NCBI GenBank assembly: GCA_041744755.1
Contig: JBGTKC010000137.1
Location: 1 to 51,336 of the forward strand
DNA from: CALDTK01 sp041744755
GTDB taxonomy: Bacteria > Bacteroidota > Bacteroidia > Chitinophagales > Saprospiraceae
Reading direction: 5' to 3'
DNA: 51,336 nucleotides
Shown here piece after piece: positions 32,904 through 40,017 of the stretch. Every line of letters begins with the position of its first letter. Within the stretch, counting starts at the first letter, position 1. The position numbers and the translations under genes were made by a program. Under the pieces are notes generated by a model. The model saw only the letters and a list, made by a program, of their open reading frames with translations. It ran no database searches and was not told the origin of the DNA.

Positions 32904-35602
32904 TCAGGCGGCGCACGACTATACGCCGTAGCTACTTGTCGGGCGTAATCTCAATACTCTTGATCGCTGCAGCCGGGTGTCGTCCGAACAACGGGCAGAA
33001 GCAGGCCGGCGGGCGAACGCTGTTCGCGAAAGTTGACTCCGCCCAGAGCGGCATCACCTTCGCCAACACCCTCCACCCCACCGAGGACCTCAACATCATC
33101 ACCTACCTCTACTATTACAATGGAGGCGGCATCTCCGCGGGCGATTTAGACGGCGACGGCTTGGTGGACCTGTTCTTCACCAGCAACCAAGGCGATAACG
33201 CCCTCTACCTCAACCGCGGAAATCTCAAGTTCGAGGAGGTCACCGACCGGGCCGGGGTCAGGCGGGCCTCCGGCTGGTCGACGGGCTCCAGTTTTACGGA
33301 TTTCGACGGTGACGGCGACCTCGACCTGTACGTCTGTAAAGTGAGTGGCGTAGCGGGCCTGTCGGGTCGCAACGAACTGTACGTCAACGATGGCGATGGC
33401 CAGTTCGAGGAGAGAGCTGCGGAGTTTGGACTCGACTTCTCCGGGTTGAGTACGCAGGCGGCGTTTTTTGATGCGGATGGCGATGGCGACATGGATGTCT
33501 ACCTGCTCAATCACTCTACCCACAGCACGGCGCAACAGCGGGACACGAGTGCCCGGAGTATACGAAGTGCTTATGCGGGCGACAGATTGTACCTCCAGAA
33601 TGAGCGAGGTACGTTCACCGACGCCACCGAGGGAAGTGGTTTGCTGTCGAGTCGACTCGGTTACGGTCTCGGTCTGGCCGTGGCCGATTTCGGGAGCGAC
33701 GGTCGCACTGGCGTCGGCGTTGTCCCTGATCCCAACGCCGCCCTGCCGGACATCTTCGTCAGTAACGACTTCAGCGAAGAGGATTACCTATATCAGAACC
33801 TCGGTGGGGGGCGTTTCCGCAAAACCGACTGGCTGCCTTCCTCCTCGATGTTCTCGATGGGGAGTGCCGCGGCCGACCTCGACGCGGACGGTACCCTCGA
33901 CCTACTCACGCTCGACATGCGTCCCTACAGCGACAGCATCCGCAAGTCGAGTGCCGGCGGAGACGACCTGCCCGGGATGAAGGGTAAGCTCCGGGGCGGG
34001 TTCGGGCTGCAATTCGCCAAAAATGCTGCACTCCTTAATCGCGGCGGCCAATTCCTAGACGCGGCCGTGCAGCTCGGGATACACTCCACGGACTGGAGCT
34101 GGGCCCCGGCCGTGCTCGACGCCGACCTCGACGGGCAACCAGATATCGTCATCGGCAACGGCATCATCGGACGTCCGAACGACCTCGACTACCTCAAGTA
34201 CAGCAGCGGCGACGCCGTTCAGCGCAAGGCGAGTAACCTCGAACTCGCAGGCCTCATGCCCTCCGGCCTCATGCCCAACCGCGCCTTCCGTGGCGTGCGC
34301 GACGCTCCCTTCGAGGAGGTTTCGCAGGCCTGGGGCCTTGCCGAGGTCGGTAGTACCACCGCTCTGATTGCCGTCGACCTCGACAACGATGGGGACGAGG
34401 ACATCGTGACCAACAATCTCAACGCGAGCGCCGCGATCTACGAGAACAGAAGCGTAGGCGAGGGAGGTTTCGATCGGCATCCAGGAGTGGCCATCGCGGT
34501 TCGGGATCCAAATGGCGCACTTGTGATCGGTACGATCGTAAGTGTGCGACAAGGCGAGTGGCGCAGGGCTTTCGCCGTTCAGCCGGTCACTGGCTTTCAG
34601 TCTTCGGTGATCGCACCCGTGGTCGTGGGTTTACCCCAACCCACGGATACGTTTAGTCTGGAGCTGCACTACCCTGATGGACGTAGCGAGTCGCGATCCG
34701 GGCTACTCGGTAGTCAAGTGGTTTTGGCGAAAGCCGATCCCGATTCAGCATGGCAGGCGACTACCGCCCCTCGCTTAGCAAGTTACCCTAAGTCTCGTGC
34801 TGAGTTGTACGAAGCTTTCGACGCAGATCCCCTTACTCCCATTTATCCATTCCCTCGGCCGCTCGACCTGGACGTCGGGAGTATCAACGAGAAGCTCGGA
34901 TTAAGCCGCCTCCAGGAGATTGAGTTGTGGTCCAAGATGGATTCCTCTCTTATAAATTCCTTCCAAATACTTTCGGACGGGACCGCATTATTGGCCGGAC
35001 TCTGGTCACCGGTTATTCGAGTAAGTGTACCGGCGGATAAATCCAGAAAAATGGTTATTGACACCGTGGCCCCCGCCGGGCTTTGGTTGAAAGTGTATGA
35101 GGTAAGTGGGCGATCGGGTAAGTACGTTTTAGCGAACGTCGGTCTCAATACTTTACTTTCGGAAAGTAGACATCAGAGCATTGAACTGCACGTCGCGGAT
35201 TTCGATCGCAACGGTGAAGTCGACCCGATCTTGGTGCGGGTCGACTCCTCCGGGCGGAGCACCTTATTGGGACTGGACGCGCTGGCTGGCCAAATGCCGA
35301 GCATGCGGCGTTTCTTCAGCAGCTACCTGCCCTTCAGCGCATCGCGTTTCGACAGGCTCTTCCCGCCCGCAGAGCAAATCGGCGGCCACGTCTACCGTGC
35401 GGCGGAACTCCGCAGCTACGTATACGACGCGAAACTCGGCAAAGCCGTCCCTATGAGTTTCGCACTGCAGATCGGAACCCCTGGAACCGTCCGGTACCTG
35501 GCATCGGAAGACTCCTACGATGTCGAATTTATCACCCCGCCAATGCGGCCTGAGTTAATGTCGAACAACCTCGGAAGGCTACGCGTGCAATCTTTGCGTT
35601 GA
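32894..35602 (+). CDS. FG-GAP/VCBS-repeat ASPIC/UnbV lipoprotein, paralog 3
   Basis: 902 residues, about 200 shorter than paralogs 1 and 2; much of the second propeller half is reduced. It has a GTG start, lipobox AAAGCR (about residue 29), the shared opening YYYNGGGISAGDLDGDGLVDL, calcium-type repeats (DFDGDGDLD, DADGDGDMD, DLDNDGDED), and a degenerate ASPIC/UnbV region (about 525-615). It carries a local duplication LMPSGLMP near residue 455. It is the last gene of the uptake locus. Two hairpin-motif copies lie inside (33811 with a GCG/CGC stem, 34721 exact). Confidence 0.85.
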   Translation: MPVVRRRTTIRRSYLSGVISILLIAAAGCRPNNGQKQAGGRTLFAKVDSAQSGITFANTLHPTEDLNIITYLYYYNGGGISAGDLDGDGLVDLFFTSNQGDNALYLNRGNLKFEEVTDRAGVRRASGWSTGSSFTDFDGDGDLDLYVCKVSGVAGLSGRNELYVNDGDGQFEERAAEFGLDFSGLSTQAAFFDADGDGDMDVYLLNHSTHSTAQQRDTSARSIRSAYAGDRLYLQNERGTFTDATEGSGLLSSRLGYGLGLAVADFGSDGRTGVGVVPDPNAALPDIFVSNDFSEEDYLYQNLGGGRFRKTDWLPSSSMFSMGSAAADLDADGTLDLLTLDMRPYSDSIRKSSAGGDDLPGMKGKLRGGFGLQFAKNAALLNRGGQFLDAAVQLGIHSTDWSWAPAVLDADLDGQPDIVIGNGIIGRPNDLDYLKYSSGDAVQRKASNLELAGLMPSGLMPNRAFRGVRDAPFEEVSQAWGLAEVGSTTALIAVDLDNDGDEDIVTNNLNASAAIYENRSVGEGGFDRHPGVAIAVRDPNGALVIGTIVSVRQGEWRRAFAVQPVTGFQSSVIAPVVVGLPQPTDTFSLELHYPDGRSESRSGLLGSQVVLAKADPDSAWQATTAPRLASYPKSRAELYEAFDADPLTPIYPFPRPLDLDVGSINEKLGLSRLQEIELWSKMDSSLINSFQILSDGTALLAGLWSPVIRVSVPADKSRKMVIDTVAPAGLWLKVYEVSGRSGKYVLANVGLNTLLSESRHQSIELHVADFDRNGEVDPILVRVDSSGRSTLLGLDALAGQMPSMRRFFSSYLPFSASRFDRLFPPAEQIGGHVYRAAELRSYVYDAKLGKAVPMSFALQIGTPGTVRYLASEDSYDVEFITPPMRPELMSNNLGRLRVQSLR
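33811..33825 (-). repeat. GTTTT-hairpin motif, stem GCG/CGC
   Basis: GTTTTGCGGAAACGC on this strand, antisense in FG-GAP paralog 3. Stem fully paired, with the closing pair swapped to G-C. Confidence 0.6.
34721..34735 (+). repeat. GTTTT-hairpin motif, exact type A
   Basis: Sense in FG-GAP paralog 3, read as VLAKA. A GGCTTTCGCC stem without the tag lies upstream near 34567. Confidence 0.9.
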
Positions 35603-35633
35603 CGCCACAACTCTGGCCGCCATGTTGGCGCAC

Positions 35634-35726
35634 TTAGCGCCGTCGCCCGTCCGCGCTCAGGCGAGCGTACGCGACCGCGGAGGAGCCAATGGCGAAAGCG
35701 GCGAGCACGATGTAGAGAATGACCAT
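35634..35726 (-). CDS. Candidate single-span membrane microprotein (30 aa)
   Basis: A 30-codon frame beginning MVILYIVLAAFAIGSSAVAY and ending in a basic tail of arginines. One hydrophobic helix followed by positive charges fits a small inner-membrane protein with its C terminus inside. It lies 95 bases downstream of the aroG-CM stop on the same strand. There is no recognised family, and the frame may be chance. No promoter or Shine-Dalgarno site is obvious. Confidence 0.35.
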   Translation of the reverse strand: MVILYIVLAAFAIGSSAVAYARLSADGRRR

Positions 35727-35821
35727 AATAGCGACTACTGTGGCGCGAAGGTAAGGTAGGCCCTGCCCGCAATACGCGCTACATCTGTGGATAGTGACGA
35801 TGATTTACATTAAGTTCTCCA

Positions 35822-36895
35822 CTAAGATTCGACAGTCGACTTCCGGATGACGAACTCCTGCTTATTGATACTCTCCTGGTGGATGGCCTTGAGGAAGTCG
35901 GCGACAAACTCCGGCGATAGGTCTCGCTTCGCACCCCGCGCCTGGGCGTCGGCCAACATTGACTGCCAGCGCTCCGGCTGCAGGATGGCAATGTTGTTGA
36001 TTCGTTTGTAATCCCCGATGGCCTTCGCGAGCTTCATGCGCTCGCCGAGTAGGGTCATCATCTCCTCGTCGAGCTCGTCGATCTGTTGGCGCAGGGTCGA
36101 GAGGTTATTGAGGAAGCTCGGGTCGTTCGAACTGGCCTCCGGAATGCTTAGTGCGCGGATCAGATCGCCGTACACGTCGGGCGTGATCTGCTGTTTGGCA
36201 TCGCTCCAGGCCTTATCGGGGTCGGGGTGCACCTCGAGCATGAGCCCGTCGTAATTGAGGTCGAGCGCCTGCTGCGCCACGTCGGCGAGGATATCGCGCC
36301 GCCCGCAGATGTGGCTCGGGTCGACGAACATCGGGATCTCCGGCATCATTTGCTTAAATTCGATAGCCATCTGCCACCTCGGTGGATTGCGAAAATTGCT
36401 GTCGCCAAAACTGCTAAACCCGCGGTGCAAGGCCGCAATCTGCGTGATGCCAGCCTTCTGCAGGCGCTCGATAGCCCCGGCCCAGAGCGCGACATCGGGG
36501 TTGATGGGATTCTTGACGATCACCGGGATATCCGATCCCTCGAGGGCGTCGGCGATCTCCTGCACGCTGAATGGGTTGACCGTCGTCCGCGCGCCAATCC
36601 AGAGCACGTCGATGCCGTACTTGAGCGCCTCGTAGACGTGAAGCTTGTTTGCCACCTCGGTGGTTACGGGCAGACCGGTCTCCTGCTTGACCTTGCGCAG
36701 CCACCCCAGTCCGGGCGTGCCGACGCCCTCGAAGCTATTCGGACGCGTACGCGGCTTCCAGATGCCGGCGCGGAAGAGGTGCGTCAACCCTTGCTCGGCC
36801 AGGGCACGGGCGGTTGAGAGGACCTGCTCCTCGGTTTCGGCGCTACAGGGACCCGCGATCACGAAGGGGCGGTGGGAGGTAAATTCGATGCTCAT
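35822..36895 (-). CDS. Bifunctional DAHP synthase / chorismate mutase (type II)
   Basis: 357 residues joining the first step of the shikimate pathway to the branch toward Phe and Tyr. Residues 1-255 are an AroG-type I-beta DAHP synthase (FVIAGPCSAETEEQVL, FRAGIWKPRTRPNSFEGVG, PVIVKNPINPD, FVDPSHICGRRD). Residues 270-350 are an AroQ chorismate mutase helix bundle (LRQQIDELDEEMMTLLGERM, AKAIGDYKR). This fusion order is typical of Bacteroidota. It is the last gene of the aromatic operon; its ATG overlaps the tyrA stop (ATGA). The mutase domain often confers prephenate feedback control (family knowledge). Confidence 0.95.
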   Translation of the reverse strand: MSIEFTSHRPFVIAGPCSAETEEQVLSTARALAEQGLTHLFRAGIWKPRTRPNSFEGVGTPGLGWLRKVKQETGLPVTTEVANKLHVYEALKYGIDVLWIGARTTVNPFSVQEIADALEGSDIPVIVKNPINPDVALWAGAIERLQKAGITQIAALHRGFSSFGDSNFRNPPRWQMAIEFKQMMPEIPMFVDPSHICGRRDILADVAQQALDLNYDGLMLEVHPDPDKAWSDAKQQITPDVYGDLIRALSIPEASSNDPSFLNNLSTLRQQIDELDEEMMTLLGERMKLAKAIGDYKRINNIAILQPERWQSMLADAQARGAKRDLSPEFVADFLKAIHQESINKQEFVIRKSTVES

Positions 36896-37740
36896 AGACT
36901 TAGGTTTTTGGGGAGTACGGCCGCGATGTGGTTTGCGGCGCTGATCAATTCGTAAAGGTCGGCCTGTTTGCCGTCACGTAGGGCGTTGCGGAAGGCGTCC
37001 AAGACGTCGATGTACTCGTCGAGTACTTCGACGATGTGTTCACTGTTCTGCGCCAGGATCGGCGCCCAGGTCTGGGGGTTGCTTTTCGCCAGTCGCACCG
37101 TGCTCGCGAAGCCACCGGCGGCCAAATTAAAGATTTGTGCCTCGTCGCGTTCTTTACGGAGTACCGTCAAGGATAACGCAAAGCTAGAGATGTGCGAAAT
37201 GTGGCTTACGTAGGCGACGTGGAGATCGTGCGGCGCGGACAGCATCTCCACCGGTCGCATCCCGAGCTCCGCGAACACTCGCTCCGCGCGAGCAAAGTGC
37301 TCGAGGCCGGAGTCCTCGCGGTCGCAGAGGACCACGGTCCGCGTAAAGTACAAGCCCTCCACCGCGGCCCCGGGGCCGGAGAACTCCGTTCCTGCCATCG
37401 GGTGAGACAACACGAGCCGCAGGCGCTCTGGATGTTGGGAGAAGGCTTTCGCCAAAACCGCCTTCGTGCTCCCGAGCTCGAGGATCGTAGCGGCACCCGG
37501 TAGTTCGAGTAGCGTGCGGCACACGTCTACCGCGACATCGACCGGTACGGCCACGGCAACCAAGTCGCACCGCGCAGCCAAATCCTCCGTGCGGACGCAC
37601 TCCTCGACGAGTCCCCGGTCGAGGGCCTCGCGCTCGTGGTCGCCCGATTGGTCTGCACCGAGCACCACATGTCCGCCTGCCCGCAGCGCAAGCGCCAGCG
37701 AACCACCGATGAGTCCAAGTCCGACGACGCCGATAGTCAT
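36892..37740 (-). CDS. tyrA: Prephenate dehydrogenase
   Basis: 282 residues; oxidises prephenate to 4-hydroxyphenylpyruvate on the tyrosine branch. Seen: a Rossmann start TIGVVGLGLIGGSLALALR, VPVDVAVDVCRTLLEL, the family motif LSHPMAGTEFSGPGAA, and a helical C-terminal dimerisation part. There is no ACT domain. The frame is open further upstream to 38046, but that extension is the other frame of the aminotransferase gene; the ATG at 37740 gives the classic N terminus and an ATGA overlap with the upstream stop. It contains an exact hairpin motif (37444-37458, VLAKA). Confidence 0.95.
   Translation of the reverse strand: MTIGVVGLGLIGGSLALALRAGGHVVLGADQSGDHEREALDRGLVEECVRTEDLAARCDLVAVAVPVDVAVDVCRTLLELPGAATILELGSTKAVLAKAFSQHPERLRLVLSHPMAGTEFSGPGAAVEGLYFTRTVVLCDREDSGLEHFARAERVFAELGMRPVEMLSAPHDLHVAYVSHISHISSFALSLTVLRKERDEAQIFNLAAGGFASTVRLAKSNPQTWAPILAQNSEHIVEVLDEYIDVLDAFRNALRDGKQADLYELISAANHIAAVLPKNLSL
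37444..37458 (-). repeat. GTTTT-hairpin motif, exact type A
   Basis: Sense in tyrA, read as VLAKA. Confidence 0.9.
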
Positions 37741-38924
37741 GCCGCAAAAGATTGTGCGATTGCGATGCGGTCGATCGCGGCCCGCAAGACTTCCTCGCTC
37801 GCGCAAAGCGATAACCGGATGAAGCCTTCTCCGCCCGGTCCGAATACCGTGCCGGGCGGGAGGAACACCCCCGTGCGGTCGAGGACTTCGTCTGCGAAGG
37901 CCTCCGCGGAGCTCGTGCCCTCCGGCAGCTGCGCCCAGACGAAGATGCCGGACTGCCCCGCGACCGGTTCGCAGCCGAGGGAGCGCAGCAGTGCCTCCCC
38001 GACTGTGCGACGTCGCACGAGCGTCGCGTTGCGCTCGGCGTGCCACTCGTCGGGAGTCGCGAGCGCCTCCGCGGCGCCGACTTGGAGCGGGAGGTATTGC
38101 CCGCTGTCGAGATTGCTTTTCACCTGGAGCGCTGCCTGTACGACGTCCGGCCGGCCGGCCAGCACTCCCAGCCGCCAGCCTGGCATGTGGTGGCTTTTAC
38201 TGAGGGTGTTAAGCTCCACGGCGCAGTCCATTGCCCCCGCAAAGCTGAGCAGGCTCCGCGGGCCTATGTCCGCGTAGTAGTTATACGCATTGTCCGAAAC
38301 GAGAATGATGTCCCGCGACTTGGCGAAAGCCACCAGGGCGGCTCCCTGGTCGTCGGTCAGCGATTGTCCCGTAGGCATATGCGGCGAGTTGACGAAAAGC
38401 AGCGCGACGGGCTCGTCTCCGATTTGATCGGCGATCCGCGCGACCCAGGTCTCACCGGCCTCCGCGTCGGAGTAGGGGAGTGGATAGGCTAGAGCGCTGC
38501 CCCCAGCCAGCTTGGCGGCGGCGGCGTAGGCGGGGTAGCCGGGGTCCGGGTGCATGAGTGCGCGGCCCGGTTCGACGTAGGCGAGGGCGAGGTGTACGAT
38601 CCCCTCCTTGCTACCGGCGAGTGGTAGGAGCCCCGCCTCCTCGAGCGCGACACCGTAGATGTCGCGGTACCAGTCTTTGAGGGCCGCGCGCCACTCGGCG
38701 ATCCCGCGGTAGCTCTGGTAGCCGTTGGCGCCGGGTAGCTTGGCGGCGGCGTCCAGGGCCTCGATGACGCCGGGCGGAGGGGGGAGGTCGGGATTGCCGA
38801 TACCGAGGTTGAGGATCTCCTCCCCGGCCGCGCGTCGCGTGGCAATCTCGGTGAGCTTGCGGGAGAAGTAATACTCCTCAACGCCGTGGAGGCGCTTGGC
38901 GGTAGTAGTGGCGACGTAACTCAT
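37737..38924 (-). CDS. Class I/II PLP aminotransferase, probably aromatic
   Basis: 395-residue fold-type I aminotransferase. Seen: the N-terminal YYFSRKLTEIATRRAAGEEI then NLGIGNPDLPPPPGVIEAL, YQSYRGIAEWRAALKDWY, LFVNSPHMPTGQSLTDDQG, the PLP lysine in ELNTLSKSHHMPGWRLG, and a C-terminal GEGFIRLSLCASEE. Its place between pheA and tyrA suggests transamination of phenylpyruvate, 4-hydroxyphenylpyruvate or prephenate (inference). The start at 38924 is set by the family N terminus and by the ATGA overlap with the pheA stop; the long open frame upstream is a shadow of pheA. Confidence 0.92.
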   Translation of the reverse strand: MSYVATTTAKRLHGVEEYYFSRKLTEIATRRAAGEEILNLGIGNPDLPPPPGVIEALDAAAKLPGANGYQSYRGIAEWRAALKDWYRDIYGVALEEAGLLPLAGSKEGIVHLALAYVEPGRALMHPDPGYPAYAAAAKLAGGSALAYPLPYSDAEAGETWVARIADQIGDEPVALLFVNSPHMPTGQSLTDDQGAALVAFAKSRDIILVSDNAYNYYADIGPRSLLSFAGAMDCAVELNTLSKSHHMPGWRLGVLAGRPDVVQAALQVKSNLDSGQYLPLQVGAAEALATPDEWHAERNATLVRRRTVGEALLRSLGCEPVAGQSGIFVWAQLPEGTSSAEAFADEVLDRTGVFLPPGTVFGPGGEGFIRLSLCASEEVLRAAIDRIAIAQSFAA

Positions 38925-39805
38925 GCGGGGTCGACGTGTTGGCCCTCGGCGTAGTCGCCGAGGTGGTGGAGGTCCTCGGTCACGGTGCGCAAGCCGTCGT
39001 TGACCGCGGTGGAGGTTTTGCCGAAAGGCGCCAAATAATCGGCGAAGAAGCGATACTTCCATGGCTCCCCGATGGCTGGGAGACTCTGGATCTTCGTGAG
39101 CGAGCACCCGGAGTCCGCCAGTAGGCGCAGCGCCCTCGCGAGGCTCCCGCTCTCGTGCGCCACGGAGAAGGAGATGCTGACCTTCGTCGGCTCGTGCGCG
39201 CACGAGGCAAGCAGGGGACGGGCGTGTCTGACCAGGACGAAGCGCGTCCAGTTGTGGGGGTTGTCCTCGACGGCTTTCGCCAAAACCTGGAGGCCCATGG
39301 GCTCGGCGCACCACGCGGGCGCGAGCGCGGCGAGCGCCATCTCGCGAACCTTGGCGACACGCAGTGCGCTGCCGGCGGTGTCGTAGGCTTCGACGGGGGC
39401 GAGGTGGGCGTGGGCGGCGAAGAAGGCGCGGCACTGCGCGAGGGCCATAGGGTGGCTCTCCACGCGCTCGATGTCCGCGAGCGAGGCGTGGGGTAAGGCC
39501 AGCAGACTGTGGGAGACGCGGAGGTAGACCTCGCCGACGATCTGGAGCCCGTGCTGCTCGAGCAGGAGGTAATTGGTGAGCAAGGCTCCTGCTACGCTGT
39601 TCTCGATAGCCATGAGGCCTACCTGCCGCGGCTGCGCCTCCAGGCGGGCGGCCAGGGCCGGGAAGCTGCCGACCGGTACGCTGTCTACGGCGGGCAGGAG
39701 CGCCTCGGCGGCGCGGTGGTGGAAGGAGAGCCGCTCCCCTTGGATCAGGACCCCGCGCCCCAGGTCGGAGTGAGGCGCCAGGCGGGCGGCGATGTCGGTC
39801 GGCAT
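38921..39805 (-). CDS. pheA: Prephenate dehydratase
   Basis: 294 residues; converts prephenate to phenylpyruvate on the phenylalanine branch. Seen: a periplasmic-binding-like catalytic part with LMAIENSVAGALLTNY, the ESHPMALAQC segment, and the catalytic TRF in NWTRFVLV (about residue 183). The C-terminal ACT regulatory domain has ISFSVAHESGSLARALRLLADSG followed by LTKIQSLPAIGEPWKY; the usual ESRP of the Phe site reads QSLP. First structural gene of the operon, downstream of a Phe/Tyr attenuator. A frame extending to 39889 crosses the terminator hairpin, so the ATG at 39805 is chosen. It holds two exact hairpin motifs (39015 and 39272) in opposite orientation. Confidence 0.93.
   Translation of the reverse strand: MPTDIAARLAPHSDLGRGVLIQGERLSFHHRAAEALLPAVDSVPVGSFPALAARLEAQPRQVGLMAIENSVAGALLTNYLLLEQHGLQIVGEVYLRVSHSLLALPHASLADIERVESHPMALAQCRAFFAAHAHLAPVEAYDTAGSALRVAKVREMALAALAPAWCAEPMGLQVLAKAVEDNPHNWTRFVLVRHARPLLASCAHEPTKVSISFSVAHESGSLARALRLLADSGCSLTKIQSLPAIGEPWKYRFFADYLAPFGKTSTAVNDGLRTVTEDLHHLGDYAEGQHVDPA
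39015..39029 (+). repeat. GTTTT-hairpin motif, exact type B
   Basis: Antisense in pheA, read there as PFGKT, in the ACT-domain region. Confidence 0.9.
39272..39286 (-). repeat. GTTTT-hairpin motif, exact type A
   Basis: Sense in pheA, read as VLAKA, next to the catalytic TRF segment. Confidence 0.9.
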
Positions 39806-39843
39806 GCGAGCAGCGTGTGGGGCGGTTGGGGCTCGGCTGGGGC

Positions 39844-39877
39844 AAAAAAAAAGTCCCAGCGACGTGCACCGGGACTT
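39844..39877 (-). terminator. Attenuator terminator upstream of pheA
   Basis: On this strand AAGTCCC (39877-39871) and GGGACTT (39857-39851) form a 7-bp stem across a 13-base loop, followed by an uninterrupted T run (39852-39844). It lies between the leader peptide stop and the pheA start, so read-through must be controlled. On the other strand no T run follows, so it is one-directional. Confidence 0.85.
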
Positions 39878-39886
39878 TAAGTGGAC

Positions 39887-39942
39887 CATCGCGTACGGTC
39901 TACCCCAGTGCCTGTCGGCATCCGAAGTAAAAATACGCGATG
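39887..39942 (-). promoter_or_regulatory. Leader stem 1:2 of the Phe/Tyr attenuator
   Basis: CATCGCGTA (39942-39934), inside the leader codons Phe5-Tyr8, is perfectly complementary to TACGCGATG (39895-39887) past the leader stop. A ribosome stalled on the Phe/Tyr codons would cover the first arm and free the second. The freed arm can pair only weakly by eye with the terminator's 5' side (a GCGA/TCGC core), so the antiterminator needs folding to confirm. Confidence 0.7.
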
Positions 39943-39956
39943 AAGTGGTTTCTCAT
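39900..39956 (-). CDS. Phe/Tyr attenuator leader peptide
   Basis: An 18-residue frame MRNHFIAYFYFGCRQALG ending at TAG, with five aromatic codons in seven (F-I-A-Y-F-Y-F). It sits between a good -33/-7 promoter (39964-39994) and a Rho-independent terminator (39844-39877), upstream of pheA, the classic layout of transcription attenuation. Its Phe/Tyr codons overlap one arm (39934-39942) of a perfect 9-bp pairing with a segment just past its stop (39887-39895). The promoter places transcription start within a few bases of the ATG, so the leader may be leaderless. Confidence 0.85.
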   Translation of the reverse strand: MRNHFIAYFYFGCRQALG

Positions 39957-39963
39957 TTCCTGC

Positions 39964-39994
39964 CAAACGTACACGCAGTATGCCGCTTATCCAA
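39964..39994 (-). promoter_or_regulatory. Promoter of the aromatic amino acid operon
   Basis: On this strand TTG at 39994-39992 is followed by 20 bases and then TACGTTTG at 39971-39964, matching the Bacteroidota -33 TTG / -7 TAnnTTTG pattern with proper spacing. It sits just ahead of the leader peptide. Confidence 0.7.
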
Positions 39995-40017
39995 GCCTCG
40001 GGCGAAAGTTCCCATTT

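Noticed and set aside
1385..39286. Repeated VLAKA, AFAKT and GFAER peptides as a protein motif
   Set aside because: The same DNA element is read in several frames and also occurs between genes, and the host proteins are unrelated. The signal is at nucleotide level.
38925..39869. A 315-codon N-terminal extension of the aminotransferase frame
   Set aside because: It is the alternate frame of pheA, with low-complexity R/P/A content. The family N terminus and an ATGA overlap place the start at 38924.
39806..39889. An N-terminal extension of pheA starting at 39889
   Set aside because: It would run through the terminator stem and T tract. The ATG at 39805 fits the family, and the extension residues come from the attenuator.
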